From positions 62,001 through 126,000 of the forward strand of contig NZ_CANLZR010000009.1 in NCBI RefSeq assembly GCF_947495705.1: 64,000 nucleotides of DNA. Direction: 5' to 3'. This document shows positions 7,694 to 16,621 of this stretch, in pieces (within the stretch, counting starts at the first letter, position 1; each line of letters begins with the position of its first letter). The notes below the pieces were generated by a model. The model searched no databases. It was not told the origin of the DNA and saw only the letters and a program-made list of their open reading frames with translations. The stretch is from an uncultured Phycicoccus sp. GTDB lineage: Bacteria; Actinomycetota; Actinomycetes; Actinomycetales; Dermatophilaceae. A program made the position numbers and the translations under genes.

Positions 7694-8635
7694 GTGAGCG
7701 CGATCGACGGAGTCAGCGAGACCTTCGACCCCGGGGCGTGGCAGGACGTCCCCGGCTTCGAGGACCTCACCGACGTCACCTACCACCGGGCGGCGGGGCT
7801 CGGCGCGGTCCGGGTGGCCTTCGACCGGCCCGAGGTGCTCAACGCGTTCCGCCCGCACACCGTCGACGAGCTCTACCGCGTCCTGGACCACGCCCGCCGC
7901 AGCGCCGACGTCGGGGTCGTCCTCCTCACCGGCAACGGGCCGGGCCCGGCGGGAACCGGGTCGCACGACAAGTGGGCCTTCTGCACCGGCGGCGACCAGC
8001 GCATCCGGGGCCGCTCCGGATACCAGTACGCCGAGGGCACGACGGCCGACACGGTCGACGAGCGCCGGGTCAAGGCCGAGGGCGGGCGCCTGCACATCCT
8101 CGAGGTGCAGCGCCTCATCCGGACGATGCCGAAGGTCGTCGTGGCGGTCGTGGGCGGCTGGGCGGCCGGCGGCGGGCACAGCCTGCACGTCGTCTGCGAC
8201 CTGACCATCGCCAGCCGGGAGCACGCCCGGTTCAAGCAGACCGACGCCGACGTCGGCAGCTTCGACGGCGGGTACGGCAGCGCCTACCTCGCGAAGATGG
8301 TGGGGCAGAAGTTCGCCCGCGAGATCTTCTTCCTCGGGCGCACCTACTCGGCCGAGGACATGCACCGGATGGGGGCGGTCAACCTCGTCGCCGACCACGC
8401 CGACCTCGAGTCGACGGCGCTCGAGGTCGCCCGGGAGGTCATGGGCAAGAGCCCCCAGGCGCAGCGGATGCTGAAGTTCGCGTTCAACCTCCTCGACGAC
8501 GGGCTCATGGGCCAGCAGGTCTTCGCCGGCGAGGCGACCCGGCTCGCGTACATGACCGACGAGGCCGTCGAGGGCCGCGACCGGTTCCTCGAGAAGCGTG
8601 ACCCCGACTGGTCACCCTTCCCCTGGTACTTCTGA
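7694..8635 (+). CDS. menB: 1,4-Dihydroxy-2-naphthoyl-CoA synthase
   Basis: This 313-residue crotonase-fold enzyme closes the second ring of the naphthoquinone. The long MenB-specific N-terminus (ITYHR-like VTYHRAAGLGAVRVAFDRPEV), the oxyanion segment WAFCTGGDQRIRG, GWAAGGGHSLHVVCDLTIAS, and a C-terminus ending PDWSPFPWYF all match MenB. The start is GTG 7694, seven bases after a TAGCCT -10 hexamer, so translation is probably leaderless. It is divergent from the Nramp-like gene and near menC and menE. Confidence 0.95.
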   Translation: MSAIDGVSETFDPGAWQDVPGFEDLTDVTYHRAAGLGAVRVAFDRPEVLNAFRPHTVDELYRVLDHARRSADVGVVLLTGNGPGPAGTGSHDKWAFCTGGDQRIRGRSGYQYAEGTTADTVDERRVKAEGGRLHILEVQRLIRTMPKVVVAVVGGWAAGGGHSLHVVCDLTIASREHARFKQTDADVGSFDGGYGSAYLAKMVGQKFAREIFFLGRTYSAEDMHRMGAVNLVADHADLESTALEVAREVMGKSPQAQRMLKFAFNLLDDGLMGQQVFAGEATRLAYMTDEAVEGRDRFLEKRDPDWSPFPWYF

Positions 8636-8669
8636 GGCCGCACCCGCCGCCACCCGTCGGGGTGACCCC

Positions 8670-9125
8670 TCAGCCCGAGCCGCCCAGGTCGACGTCGTAG
8701 GCCTCGAAGACGAGGTCGGACGCGCGCTGCCGGTGGCGGGCCAGCCGGCCCAGCAGCACCGTCGCCGCCTCCCGATGGGCATGCACCGCCTCCCGGCTCT
8801 TGATCCCCTCGTCCCGCTCCGCGAGGAGGCGGTCGATCTCGGCGAGGAGCTCGGCGTGCTCGGTGACCTGGGTGTCGACCTCGCGCGACAGGCGGGGGGC
8901 CCGCGCGCGCAGGTCGGCGTACAGACCGTCGGGGGCCTCGGTGAGCGTCATGTGGTCGCGCATGTCGTGGGCCAGCTCGGTGAGCGCGGCCCGGACCCGC
9001 CCGCGCCAGACCCCGCCCAGCCCGATGGGGTTCGACAGCGCGTCGTCCAGGGCCGCCATCGCCTCGCCCAGCTCGGCGCGTTGGGCACGGACCCGCTCGA
9101 GGTGCGTCGTCACCGCCTCGTCCAT
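8670..9125 (-). CDS. Hypothetical helical protein in the men cluster
   Basis: I do not recognise this 151-residue protein. It is almost entirely predicted helix with repeated charged heptads (HLERVRAQRAELGEAM; EIDRLLAERDEGIKSRE). It holds several His and acidic residues in a His-Asp-Met-Arg-Asp-His run near residue 55, later EHAEL and HAHREAATVLL, which could suggest a hemerythrin-like or ferritin-like bundle. It sits on the minus strand between menB and menE and is divergent from menE. The function is unknown. Confidence 0.6.
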   Translation of the reverse strand: MDEAVTTHLERVRAQRAELGEAMAALDDALSNPIGLGGVWRGRVRAALTELAHDMRDHMTLTEAPDGLYADLRARAPRLSREVDTQVTEHAELLAEIDRLLAERDEGIKSREAVHAHREAATVLLGRLARHRQRASDLVFEAYDVDLGGSG

Positions 9126-9215
9126 CGTCGACCTCCTCCGGTCCCCCCATGGTCCCCGAAATGCGACCCGGGGGCCATGGGTGCCGAGGCCGGCCGTCCT
9201 CCTAGAGTGAGCGGC

Positions 9216-10382
9216 ATGGAGGTCGACGCACTCGCGGTGCCCGCGGGGCCTGCCGCCGCGGCGGTCCTCCCCCGGCTCGCCGCCGCCCTGGCCGGCGGGG
9301 GGCCGGTCGCGCCGTACCCGGCCGAGGCCTCCCCGCCCGTGCTGCCCCGGCACTCCGCCGCCGGCCTGCCCGACGACCTCGCCGTCGTCATCGGGACCTC
9401 CGGCTCGACGGGCTCCCCGAAGCTCGCGATGCTCGGGGCGGCGGCCCTGACGGCGAGCGCCCGCGCCACCCACGCCCGGCTGGGCGGACCCGGCCAGTGG
9501 CTGCTCACGCTCCCGGCCGGCCATGTCGCCGGGGTCCAGGTGCTCCTGCGCAGCCTCGACGCCGACACCGAGCCCGTCGTCACCGACCTGACCGGTGGCT
9601 TCACTCCCGCGGCGTTCGCGGCGTCCGCCGCCCGGCTCGACCCGCGGCACCGCCACTACACCGCCCTCGTCCCGACCCAGCTCGCCCGGGTCCTCGACGA
9701 CCCCCGACCCGCCCGGGCCCTGGCGACGTTCGCCGCGGTCCTCGTGGGCGGGGCGGCGACGCCCGCGCCCCTGCGCCGCCGTGCCGAGGCGGCCGGGGTC
9801 CGGGTCGTCACCACCTACGGGATGAGCGAGACCGCCGGCGGCTGCGTCTACGACGGCCGCGCCCTGACCGGCACGAGGGTCCGGGTCGACGACGCCGGGC
9901 GGGTCCATCTCGGCGGGGCGACCCTGGCCCACGGGTACCTCGGCAGGCCCGACCTCACCTTCGCGGCGTTCACCGTCGACCCCGACGGCTCCCGGTGGTT
10001 CCGCACCGACGATGCCGGGCGCCTCGACGACGACGGCGTGCTCCACGTCGAGGGCCGCCTCGACGACCTCGTCGTGACCGGGGGGATGAAGGTCGCTCCC
10101 CGGGTCGTCGAGGAGGCAGCGCTCGAGCACGTCCCGGGGGTCGGCGAGGCGGTCGTCGTCGGGGTCCCGGACCCGGAGTGGGGACAGGCCGTGAGCCTCC
10201 TCGTCGTCCCGGCGCCGGGAGCCCGGCCGCTGTCCCTCGCCGAGATCCGGGACCACCTGCGGGGGCACTTGCCGGACCACGCCCTCCCCCGGCGCGTCAC
10301 GAGCGCACCCGCGGTCCCCCTCCGCGGCCCGGGCAAGCCGGACCGGGGCGCCGTCGCCGCGCTCTTCGACGTGGGAGAATAG
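9216..10382 (+). CDS. menE: o-Succinylbenzoate-CoA ligase
   Basis: This 388-residue acyl-adenylate-forming enzyme activates o-succinylbenzoate for MenB. Visible motifs are the P-loop TSGSTGSPK (residues 61-69), TTYGMSETAGG, the hinge region RTDDAGRLDDDGVLHVEGRLDD and the catalytic C-terminal lysine in GPGKPDRGAV. It is shorter than enterobacterial MenE, as is usual in actinobacteria, because the N-terminal domain is reduced. TAGAGT (9203-9208) ends seven bases before the ATG, consistent with a leaderless transcript. The next gene follows after four bases. Confidence 0.92.
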   Translation: MEVDALAVPAGPAAAAVLPRLAAALAGGGPVAPYPAEASPPVLPRHSAAGLPDDLAVVIGTSGSTGSPKLAMLGAAALTASARATHARLGGPGQWLLTLPAGHVAGVQVLLRSLDADTEPVVTDLTGGFTPAAFAASAARLDPRHRHYTALVPTQLARVLDDPRPARALATFAAVLVGGAATPAPLRRRAEAAGVRVVTTYGMSETAGGCVYDGRALTGTRVRVDDAGRVHLGGATLAHGYLGRPDLTFAAFTVDPDGSRWFRTDDAGRLDDDGVLHVEGRLDDLVVTGGMKVAPRVVEEAALEHVPGVGEAVVVGVPDPEWGQAVSLLVVPAPGARPLSLAEIRDHLRGHLPDHALPRRVTSAPAVPLRGPGKPDRGAVAALFDVGE

Positions 10383-10386
10383 GGAC

Positions 10387-10695
10387 GTGCTGCGGTACCT
10401 GCCCTTCCTCCTGAGCCTCGCGCTCACGGTCTACTGCCTCGTCGACGCCATCCAGGCCGACGAGGCCGGCATCCGCAACCTCCCGAAGCTCCTGTGGATC
10501 CTCCTCATCGTGCTCTTCCCCGTCGTCGGCCCCGTCGCGTGGCTCGTCGCCGGGCGTCCCGCCGGTGGCGGGGGCTCTCGGTACGCCCCGCAGCAGCAGC
10601 GCTGGGGCGGCGACCCCGGGCGCCGCGGCCAGCAGCGCGGGCAGCGCCCGCCGCGCGGGCCCGACGACGACCCCGACTTCCTCAAGGGCCTCTGA
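10387..10695 (+). CDS. Small membrane protein with PLDc_N-type domain
   Basis: This 102-residue protein has two hydrophobic segments (YLPFLLSLALTVYCLVDAI and LLWILLIVLFPVVGPVAWLVAG) followed by a Gly/Arg/Gln-rich tail. The layout matches the phospholipase-D-nuclease N-terminal domain found alone in many actinobacterial membrane proteins. The GTG start lies four bases after menE and the stop six bases before menA, so it belongs to the menE-menA transcript. Its role is unknown; a supporting role in the membrane is a guess. Confidence 0.75.
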   Translation: MLRYLPFLLSLALTVYCLVDAIQADEAGIRNLPKLLWILLIVLFPVVGPVAWLVAGRPAGGGGSRYAPQQQRWGGDPGRRGQQRGQRPPRGPDDDPDFLKGL

Positions 10696-10701
10696 CCCTC
10701 G

Positions 10702-11586
10702 ATGGCCACCACCGCCCAGTGGGTGGCCGGCGCCCGCCCGCGCACCCTGCCGGCCGCCGTCGCCCCCGTCCTCCTCGGTACCGCGGCGGCGCTGCGTGTC
10801 GGTGAGGCCGACGCCGTCCGCGCGCTGCTCGCCCTGGCCGTCGCCCTCGCCCTCCAGGTGGGCGTCAACTACGCCAACGACTACTCGGACGGGATCCGCG
10901 GCACCGACGAGGTCCGGGCCGGCCCGGTCCGGCTCGTCGGCCAACGGCTCGCCGCGCCGCGCGCCGTCAAGCGGGCGGCGTTCGCCTCCTTCGCCGTCGC
11001 CGGCGTCCTCGGGCTCCTGCTCGTCGTCCTCGCGCAGGCGTGGGTGATGCTGCCGCTCGGTGCGCTGGCGGTCCTCGCCGCCTGGCGCTACACCGGCGGC
11101 GACAACCCCTACGGCTACCGCGGTCTCGGCGAGGTCTACGTGTTCCTCTTCTTCGGGCTCATGGCCACCATCGGTACCGAGTACACCCAGACCCTGTCGG
11201 TCTCGTGGTTCGGGGTCGCGGGCGCCGTCGGGGTCGGAGCCGTCGCCTCGGCGATCCTCGTCGCGAACAACCTGCGCGACATCCCCACCGACACCGAGCA
11301 CGGCAAGCACACCCTGGCGGTCCGGCTGGGGGACGCCCGGACCCGCACGTTCTACGTCGCGCTCGTCGGCGCCTCGGTGGTGGCGCTCGTCGTCATGGCC
11401 TGGTGGGAGCCCTGGGCGCTGCTCGCGCTCGGCTCACTCGCCCTCGCGTGGCGCGGTGTCCGCGTCGTGCGGGCCGGGACCACAGGGCCGGGGCTCGTCC
11501 CGGTCCTCGCCGCGACCGGCGTGTACGAGGTGGTCTACGCCGTCCTCGTCCTCGCCGGTGTCGGGATCGCCGCCGGGCTCGGCTGA
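10702..11586 (+). CDS. menA: 1,4-Dihydroxy-2-naphthoate polyprenyltransferase
   Basis: This 294-residue UbiA-family membrane enzyme attaches the isoprenoid tail to dihydroxynaphthoate, giving demethylmenaquinone. Two aspartate-rich substrate sites are visible: NYANDYSDGIRGTDE in the first half and DIPTDTEHGKHTLAVRLGD in the second. About eight or nine hydrophobic helices surround them. It is the last gene of the menE operon, and its stop faces the convergent DUF4229 gene across two bases. No menG or menD lies in the window. Confidence 0.94.
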   Translation: MATTAQWVAGARPRTLPAAVAPVLLGTAAALRVGEADAVRALLALAVALALQVGVNYANDYSDGIRGTDEVRAGPVRLVGQRLAAPRAVKRAAFASFAVAGVLGLLLVVLAQAWVMLPLGALAVLAAWRYTGGDNPYGYRGLGEVYVFLFFGLMATIGTEYTQTLSVSWFGVAGAVGVGAVASAILVANNLRDIPTDTEHGKHTLAVRLGDARTRTFYVALVGASVVALVVMAWWEPWALLALGSLALAWRGVRVVRAGTTGPGLVPVLAATGVYEVVYAVLVLAGVGIAAGLG

Positions 11587-11588
11587 CG

Positions 11589-11906
11589 TCAGCGGAAGTC
11601 GCCGTCGTCGCGGGCGGTCTCGGGCCGGACCGACTCCTCGTCCTCGGCCTGCTCGTCGGTGCGCACGTCCCCGCCCCGCTCACGGCGGTCCTCCGTGCGC
11701 TTCTCGATCGACGACGCGAGCTGCGCCGAGTAGTCCTCCCGGAAGCGCCGGAGCGCGAAGTACGAGACGACCATCGACAGCAGCGCGGCCAGGACGACGA
11801 GCAGCAGGCGCTGCTCCTCGCCGCGGAGCCCGACGAGCCAGAGCAGGAGGAGGCAGCCGAGGAAGACGAGCAGGCGCAGGACTGTGTAGCGGAGGAACGC
11901 GTTCAT
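11589..11906 (-). CDS. DUF4229-type small membrane protein
   Basis: This 105-residue protein has two closely spaced transmembrane helices (residues about 8-26 and 32-50), then a charged Arg/Glu/Asp-rich cytosolic tail. The TM-TM-RRFREDYS arrangement matches the actinobacterial DUF4229 family. It lies at the end of the cytochrome c maturation run, 16 bases after ccsB, and converges on menA. Function is unknown; conserved position next to ccsB suggests an accessory membrane role. Confidence 0.72.
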   Translation of the reverse strand: MNAFLRYTVLRLLVFLGCLLLLWLVGLRGEEQRLLLVVLAALLSMVVSYFALRRFREDYSAQLASSIEKRTEDRRERGGDVRTDEQAEDEESVRPETARDDGDFR

Positions 11907-11922
11907 CGTGGTGCCCCGCCCC

Positions 11923-12933
11923 TCACAGACCCGAGTAGGAGTGCTGGCCGACGAAGTACACGTTGACGACGGCGAAGTTGAGGATGACGCAGACGAACCC
12001 CGCGAGGGCGATCCACACCGCGTTCTGGCGCTTCCACCCGGTCGTCGCGCGGGCGTGCAGGTAGGCCGCGTAGACGGTCCAGATGACGAAGCTCCAGACC
12101 TCCTTGGGGTCCCAGTTCCAGTACGAGCCCCAGGCCTGGCGGGCCCAGATGGCGCCGGCGATGACGGTGAAGGTCCACATCGGGAACGCGACGACGTGCG
12201 CGGCGTAGGTGAGCCGCTCCAGCGCCCGCGCGGAGGGCAGGCGCGCCATGAACGACCGGCGCGCACCGCCGCCGGCCTCGAGCCGGTCCTGGACGAGGTA
12301 CAGCACGCCGAGCGCGGCGCCGATGGTGAAGACGGCGACGGTCATCGTGGCGACGGTGACGTGGATGGCGAGCCAGTACGACTTCAGCGACGGCATGAGC
12401 TCGGAGGCGTCGGTGTACCAGACGACGACGGCGGCACCGAGGGTGAGGAGCACCGGCGTGACGACGAAGAGCCCGAGCCAGCGCAGGTCGCGGCGGGTGG
12501 ACCACCCGATGAACCCGAGCAGGGTGAACATCGCACCGACGAGCGCGAACTCGTACATGTTGCCCAGCGGCCAGCGGTGCACCTCGGCGGCCCGCAGGCC
12601 GACGCCCGCCACGAGGAGTGCGGTCCCGAGGAGGGTCAGCGCCCAGCCGACGCCCGCGGCCTGCCGGGCGCCGCGGGGCTCGGCATCGCCCGGTCCGCCG
12701 GTTTGGGCGGCGTCGGGGGCGGCCGGCTCGACGGGCCCGTCCTGGTCGGCGTCGGTGGCGTTCCCGGCGGTGACGAGCCGGCGCTCGCGCACCGCCTCCT
12801 GGGACGCGTCGTCGGCGTGCCCCGGAGCGATCCGGGCCAGGTAGAGCGCGTAGGCGAGCATCGCGAGGGTCAGCACGGCCATCGCGGAGTACACGGCCTG
12901 GTTCGACAGCTGGGCGAGCGAGGTGTCGGTCAT
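11923..12933 (-). CDS. ccsB: Cytochrome c biogenesis protein CcsB/CcsA (haem handling)
   Basis: This 336-residue polytopic membrane protein of system II cytochrome c maturation has the tryptophan-rich WWD signature in SYWNWDPKEVWSFVIW and flanking conserved histidines (IHVTVAT, AHVVAFP). It delivers haem to apocytochromes with ResB on the outer face of the membrane. A linker of about 60 acidic, Ala-rich residues after TM1 is longer than usual. The ATG at 12933 overlaps the resB stop as ATGA. Confidence 0.93.
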   Translation of the reverse strand: MTDTSLAQLSNQAVYSAMAVLTLAMLAYALYLARIAPGHADDASQEAVRERRLVTAGNATDADQDGPVEPAAPDAAQTGGPGDAEPRGARQAAGVGWALTLLGTALLVAGVGLRAAEVHRWPLGNMYEFALVGAMFTLLGFIGWSTRRDLRWLGLFVVTPVLLTLGAAVVVWYTDASELMPSLKSYWLAIHVTVATMTVAVFTIGAALGVLYLVQDRLEAGGGARRSFMARLPSARALERLTYAAHVVAFPMWTFTVIAGAIWARQAWGSYWNWDPKEVWSFVIWTVYAAYLHARATTGWKRQNAVWIALAGFVCVILNFAVVNVYFVGQHSYSGL

Positions 12934-14537
12934 CGGGTTCCTTCTGGTGCGGTGAGCACGGCGGCGACCTCGTCGTCCATGCCCTCGTCGTCGTCCTTCG
13001 CCAGGCCTCCGACGGAGACCACGGTACGTCCTGGCTCGCCTGCGGGGCGAACTCGCACGAACACCCTTCGACGGCGGACGACGAGGCTGAGGACGAGGCC
13101 CCCGAGCGCCAGCAGGGCGGACACGAGGGTCAGCATCTTGCCGGGGTCGGTGCGGATCGAGAGGCCGGCGAACCGCTCGATCCCGTCGAAGGTGATCGAG
13201 CCGCGCCCCTCGGGCAGGTCGAAGGTGTCCCCGGGGCGCAGGAGGATGCGGAGCTGGCCCTCGCCGTCCTTGCCGGGCAGCGGCGTCATCTCGGCGGTGT
13301 CGAGGGTGTACACCGACTGCGGGGCACCGGCGGGGAACAGCGTCCCCTGGAACGCGGTGAGGGCCAGCTGCGGGTCGAGGGTGTCCGGGAAGACCGAGTG
13401 CGGGCCGCGCTCGTCGTCGATGACCCCGGTCGGCAGGAAGAACCCGGCGAAGCCCAGCTGGTCCGGCTGGGCGCCCGCCACCTTGACCGCGCCGACCGAG
13501 GTGTAGTTGTTGTCCTCCGGCAGGAACGGCGTCGCGTCGGAGTAGATCACCGTGCCGTCGGCGTCGCGCACGGTGATGCGCGGGGCGTACCCGTTGCCGA
13601 GCAGGAAGACGGTGCCGTTGCCGGTCTCGAGCGGGCGGTTGACCGCGATCTCGCGCTCTTCCTCGCGGCCCTCCGCGTCGGTGAGGGTGGCGCTCGCCAG
13701 GAAGTCGCGGGGCGCGCCGAACTGGCCGCGGCCGGTGTCCTCGGTCTCGAACTCGACGTCCAGCCGGTCGAGCCGGATCGTGTACGGGTCGAGGTCGGTG
13801 GGGTCGACCCACGGGCCGGGGCTGAAGGTGTCGTAGCGGGACAGGGTGTTCGCGAAGGTCTGCCCCACCGGCAGGATGACGTCCCCCTTCCAGCCCAGCA
13901 GGTGCCCCCAGGCGACCCCGACGAGGACGCCGATGAGCGCCAGGTGGAAGACGAGGTTGCCGCTCTCCTTGAGGTAGCCCTTCTCGGCCGAGAGCGTCAC
14001 CCCGTCGTGCGCGTGGACGCGGTACCGCCGGGAGCGCAGCGCCTGGCGGAGCCGCTCCCGGACCGCGTCCGGGTCGCCCTCCACCTCGAGCTCGCGGTGT
14101 GCGGCGAGCCGCTCGAGACGCCGGGGAGCCCGCGGGGGCCGGGAGCGCATCTGGTGCCAGTGGATGCGGCTGCGCGGGGCCACACAGCCGATGAGGGAGA
14201 CGAAGAGCAGGAGGTAGATGGCGGCGAACCACGGCGAGGCGTAGACCTCGAAGAACCCGAGCCGGTCCAGGATCGGCCCGGCCGTCGGGTGGTCGGTGAG
14301 CCACTGGGCGGTGCGCGCCGCGTCGATCGAGCGTTGCGGGAACGTCGACCCCGGGATGGCGGCGACCGAGAGCAGCAGGAGGAGGAAGAGCGCGGTCCGC
14401 ATGCTCGTCAGCTGGCGCCAGGCGTACCGCAGCCAGCCCACCGGGCCGAGCCGTGGCTGGCTGACCGAGCCGCCGGCCCCGCCGCCGTCGACGGGGGCGG
14501 GCTGGGTGCTCAGGGCGTCGTCGCGCGTCGTGCTCAC
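12930..14537 (-). CDS. resB: Cytochrome c biogenesis protein ResB
   Basis: This 535-residue ResB/Ccs1 protein is the CcsB partner in system II. It has TM helices near residues 45-65, 100-118 and 200-220, a large extracytoplasmic domain, and a final TM ([20 protein letters not shown]) before a charged tail. Typical ResB segments include [20 protein letters not shown] and [23 protein letters not shown]. The start is GTG 14537, overlapping the ccdA stop by GTGA. Confidence 0.93.
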   Translation of the reverse strand: MSTTRDDALSTQPAPVDGGGAGGSVSQPRLGPVGWLRYAWRQLTSMRTALFLLLLLSVAAIPGSTFPQRSIDAARTAQWLTDHPTAGPILDRLGFFEVYASPWFAAIYLLLFVSLIGCVAPRSRIHWHQMRSRPPRAPRRLERLAAHRELEVEGDPDAVRERLRQALRSRRYRVHAHDGVTLSAEKGYLKESGNLVFHLALIGVLVGVAWGHLLGWKGDVILPVGQTFANTLSRYDTFSPGPWVDPTDLDPYTIRLDRLDVEFETEDTGRGQFGAPRDFLASATLTDAEGREEEREIAVNRPLETGNGTVFLLGNGYAPRITVRDADGTVIYSDATPFLPEDNNYTSVGAVKVAGAQPDQLGFAGFFLPTGVIDDERGPHSVFPDTLDPQLALTAFQGTLFPAGAPQSVYTLDTAEMTPLPGKDGEGQLRILLRPGDTFDLPEGRGSITFDGIERFAGLSIRTDPGKMLTLVSALLALGGLVLSLVVRRRRVFVRVRPAGEPGRTVVSVGGLAKDDDEGMDDEVAAVLTAPEGTR

Positions 14538-15301
14538 AGCGACACCACGAACCCGGCGACGAGCTCGGTCTGGATCCACCGGTTGAGGTGCTCCCAGATG
14601 CCGGTGAGCAGCAGGATCCCGACAGCGACGAGCATGACGCCGCCGACGACCTGGATGCGGCGCTGGTGACGCCGCAGCCACGACGACATCCGGCCCGCCC
14701 GGTCGAGGCCGGCGGCGACGAGGAGGAACGGCAGGCCGAGCCCGAGGCCGTACGCCACGGCCAGGGTCACCCCGCGGGCGACCTGCGGGTCGGCCGAGGC
14801 GGTCGCCATGACGAGGACGGCGGCGAGGGTCGGTCCGGTGCACGGGGCCCAGCCGAGGGCGAACACCGCACCGAGCAGCGGGGCCCCGAGGAGGCCGGCC
14901 CGCGGCCGCCAGCGGATGCGGGCCTCGCGCTGGTTGCCGAGCCCCAGGAACACCAGGCCCATGACGACGACGACGGCGCCGCCGACCCGCATGAGCACGG
15001 TGCGGTGCTCGACGAGCGCCTGCCCGGCCCCCGTCACGAAGATGGACCCGAGGACGAACACGACCGTGAACCCGAGAACGAACAGCAGGGCGCCGGTGAG
15101 CGTCCGGCCGCGGCCGGGGGCCTCCTCGCCGCCGCTGAGCCCCGTGACGTAGCCGAGGAAGCCGGGCACGAGGGGCAGGACGCACGGGCTCGCGAACGAC
15201 ACGAGCCCGGCGAGGGCGGCGACGGCCACGGCCAGGGGCAGCGCGCCGGTGGTCACCGCGTCACCGGCGGCTGTCGCGGCTCCGGTCAGGGCAGGGGTCA
15301 C
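14534..15301 (-). CDS. ccdA: Cytochrome c biogenesis protein CcdA (thiol electron transfer)
   Basis: This 255-residue, six-helix membrane protein passes reducing equivalents from cytosolic thioredoxin to the external ResA-like protein. The redox cysteines lie in [16 protein letters not shown] (TM1) and [15 protein letters not shown] (TM4), the standard CcdA pattern. The GTG at 15301 overlaps the stop of the upstream thioredoxin gene. Its place between that gene and resB is the conserved actinobacterial order. Confidence 0.95.
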   Translation of the reverse strand: MTPALTGAATAAGDAVTTGALPLAVAVAALAGLVSFASPCVLPLVPGFLGYVTGLSGGEEAPGRGRTLTGALLFVLGFTVVFVLGSIFVTGAGQALVEHRTVLMRVGGAVVVVMGLVFLGLGNQREARIRWRPRAGLLGAPLLGAVFALGWAPCTGPTLAAVLVMATASADPQVARGVTLAVAYGLGLGLPFLLVAAGLDRAGRMSSWLRRHQRRIQVVGGVMLVAVGILLLTGIWEHLNRWIQTELVAGFVVSL

Positions 15302-15897
15302 GACTCGGCGACCACGTCGTCGACGAGGGCCGTGAGCGTGCTCGCCCCGACCGGGCCGTTGACGCGCGCGGCGATCCGGCCCTCGCGGTCGAGGACCAGG
15401 GTGGTGGGCACCGTCGGCGCCTTGCCCTGGAGCCGCAGGATGAGCACCCCCGCCTCGTCGCTGAGGCTCGGGTAGGTGATGCCGGCGCGCGCGACGAACG
15501 CGGCGCCCCGGGCGGCGTCCTCGCGGAAGTCGATGCCCATGAAGGCCACCGGCGCGTCCTTCTCCTGGAGCTGCTCCCACGCCCGCTGCAGGTCGGGGGC
15601 CTCCGCGACGCACGGGGCGCACCAGGAGCCCCAGACGTTGAGGACGACGACCTGGCCGCGGGTGGAGGTGATGTCCCACGGCGTCCCGTCGAGCAGCTCC
15701 CCGGCCATCGTCACGGGCTCGGCACGGTCGGCCGCGGCGATCGTCTCGACCGCACCGTCACCGGACACGTACCCCTTCTGGTCGCCCGCCTTGGCCTGGG
15801 CGGCGACCGAGTTGGGGTCCTGCGAGCAGCCCGCGAGCGTGAGCGCGGCGAGCCCGGCGGCCGCGATGACGCCACGGCGGGGGTGCACTGCGCTCAC
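15298..15897 (-). CDS. ResA/TlpA-like thioredoxin lipoprotein
   Basis: This 199-residue lipoprotein has a basic start, a hydrophobic core and the lipobox LAGC (Cys24). The thioredoxin domain carries WGSWCAPC (Cys93, Cys96) and the cis-Pro segment VPTTLVLD. In system II the protein reduces apocytochrome c haem-binding cysteines outside the membrane, using electrons from CcdA. Both ends overlap neighbours (GTGA), so it is co-translated with the phosphatase upstream and ccdA downstream. Confidence 0.92.
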   Translation of the reverse strand: MSAVHPRRGVIAAAGLAALTLAGCSQDPNSVAAQAKAGDQKGYVSGDGAVETIAAADRAEPVTMAGELLDGTPWDITSTRGQVVVLNVWGSWCAPCVAEAPDLQRAWEQLQEKDAPVAFMGIDFREDAARGAAFVARAGITYPSLSDEAGVLILRLQGKAPTVPTTLVLDREGRIAARVNGPVGASTLTALVDDVVAES

Positions 15898-16568
15898 GCG
15901 CCGGCCCCCTTCTGGGCCTGCGGCAGCAGAGCGGCGGCCGGCTCGCAGTAGCTGAGCGAGAGCAGCTCGTCCCCGAGGAAGGTCAGCGAGGTGAGGCTGG
16001 CCAGGGCGCACTCGCGACGGGCCGGGTTGTGCACGAGGGAGCGGCCCTCGGTGGCGAGGCGGATCATCCAGATCGGTGACTGGTGGCTGACGATGACGGC
16101 CTCGTGGCCCCGGGCCGCCGCGCGCGCGTCGACGATCGCGTCGCGCATCCGGAGCACGATGTCGGCGTACGGCTCGCCCCACGACGGCCGGAACGGGTTG
16201 AGCATCTTGACCCACAGCCGGGGGTGGCGCAGCAGCCCCTGACCGCCGGCCACGGGGAGTCCCTGGAAGTCGTTGCGGGCCTCGAGGACCCGGTCGTCGA
16301 CGGTCACGGGGAGCCCGTGCACGGCGGCCAGCGGCTCGGCGGTCTCGCGGGCCCGTTCGAGGGGGCTCGAGACGATGTGCACGATGTCGTGGTCGGCCAG
16401 GTGCGCCGCCGCGACCTCGGCCATCCGGCGGCCGAGGTCGGAGAGGTGGTATCCGGACAGCCGCCCGTAGAGCACCCGGCCCGGGTTGTGGACCTCGCCG
16501 TGGCGCAGGAGGTGCACGGTGGTGCGCTGCGGCTCGTCGGGCGCGGCGTCACCCGGGGTCGGCGTCAT
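15894..16568 (-). CDS. Histidine phosphatase family protein
   Basis: This 224-residue protein has the RHG motif (LLRHGEVHNPG) with the catalytic phosphohistidine, plus SSPLERARETAEPLA and VIVSHQSPI, as in cofactor-independent phosphoglycerate-mutase-like phosphatases. The substrate is unknown. It is consistently found between hemL and the resA-like gene in actinobacteria, as I recall for the M. tuberculosis Rv0524-Rv0529 block. GACAAT ends six bases before the ATG, so it may have its own leaderless promoter 53 bases after hemL. Confidence 0.88.
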   Translation of the reverse strand: MTPTPGDAAPDEPQRTTVHLLRHGEVHNPGRVLYGRLSGYHLSDLGRRMAEVAAAHLADHDIVHIVSSPLERARETAEPLAAVHGLPVTVDDRVLEARNDFQGLPVAGGQGLLRHPRLWVKMLNPFRPSWGEPYADIVLRMRDAIVDARAAARGHEAVIVSHQSPIWMIRLATEGRSLVHNPARRECALASLTSLTFLGDELLSLSYCEPAAALLPQAQKGAGA

Positions 16569-16621
16569 GCCCCGATTGTCGCAAACCCGCCTGAGGATCT
16601 CCGAGCGGGTGCGACCGTCGG

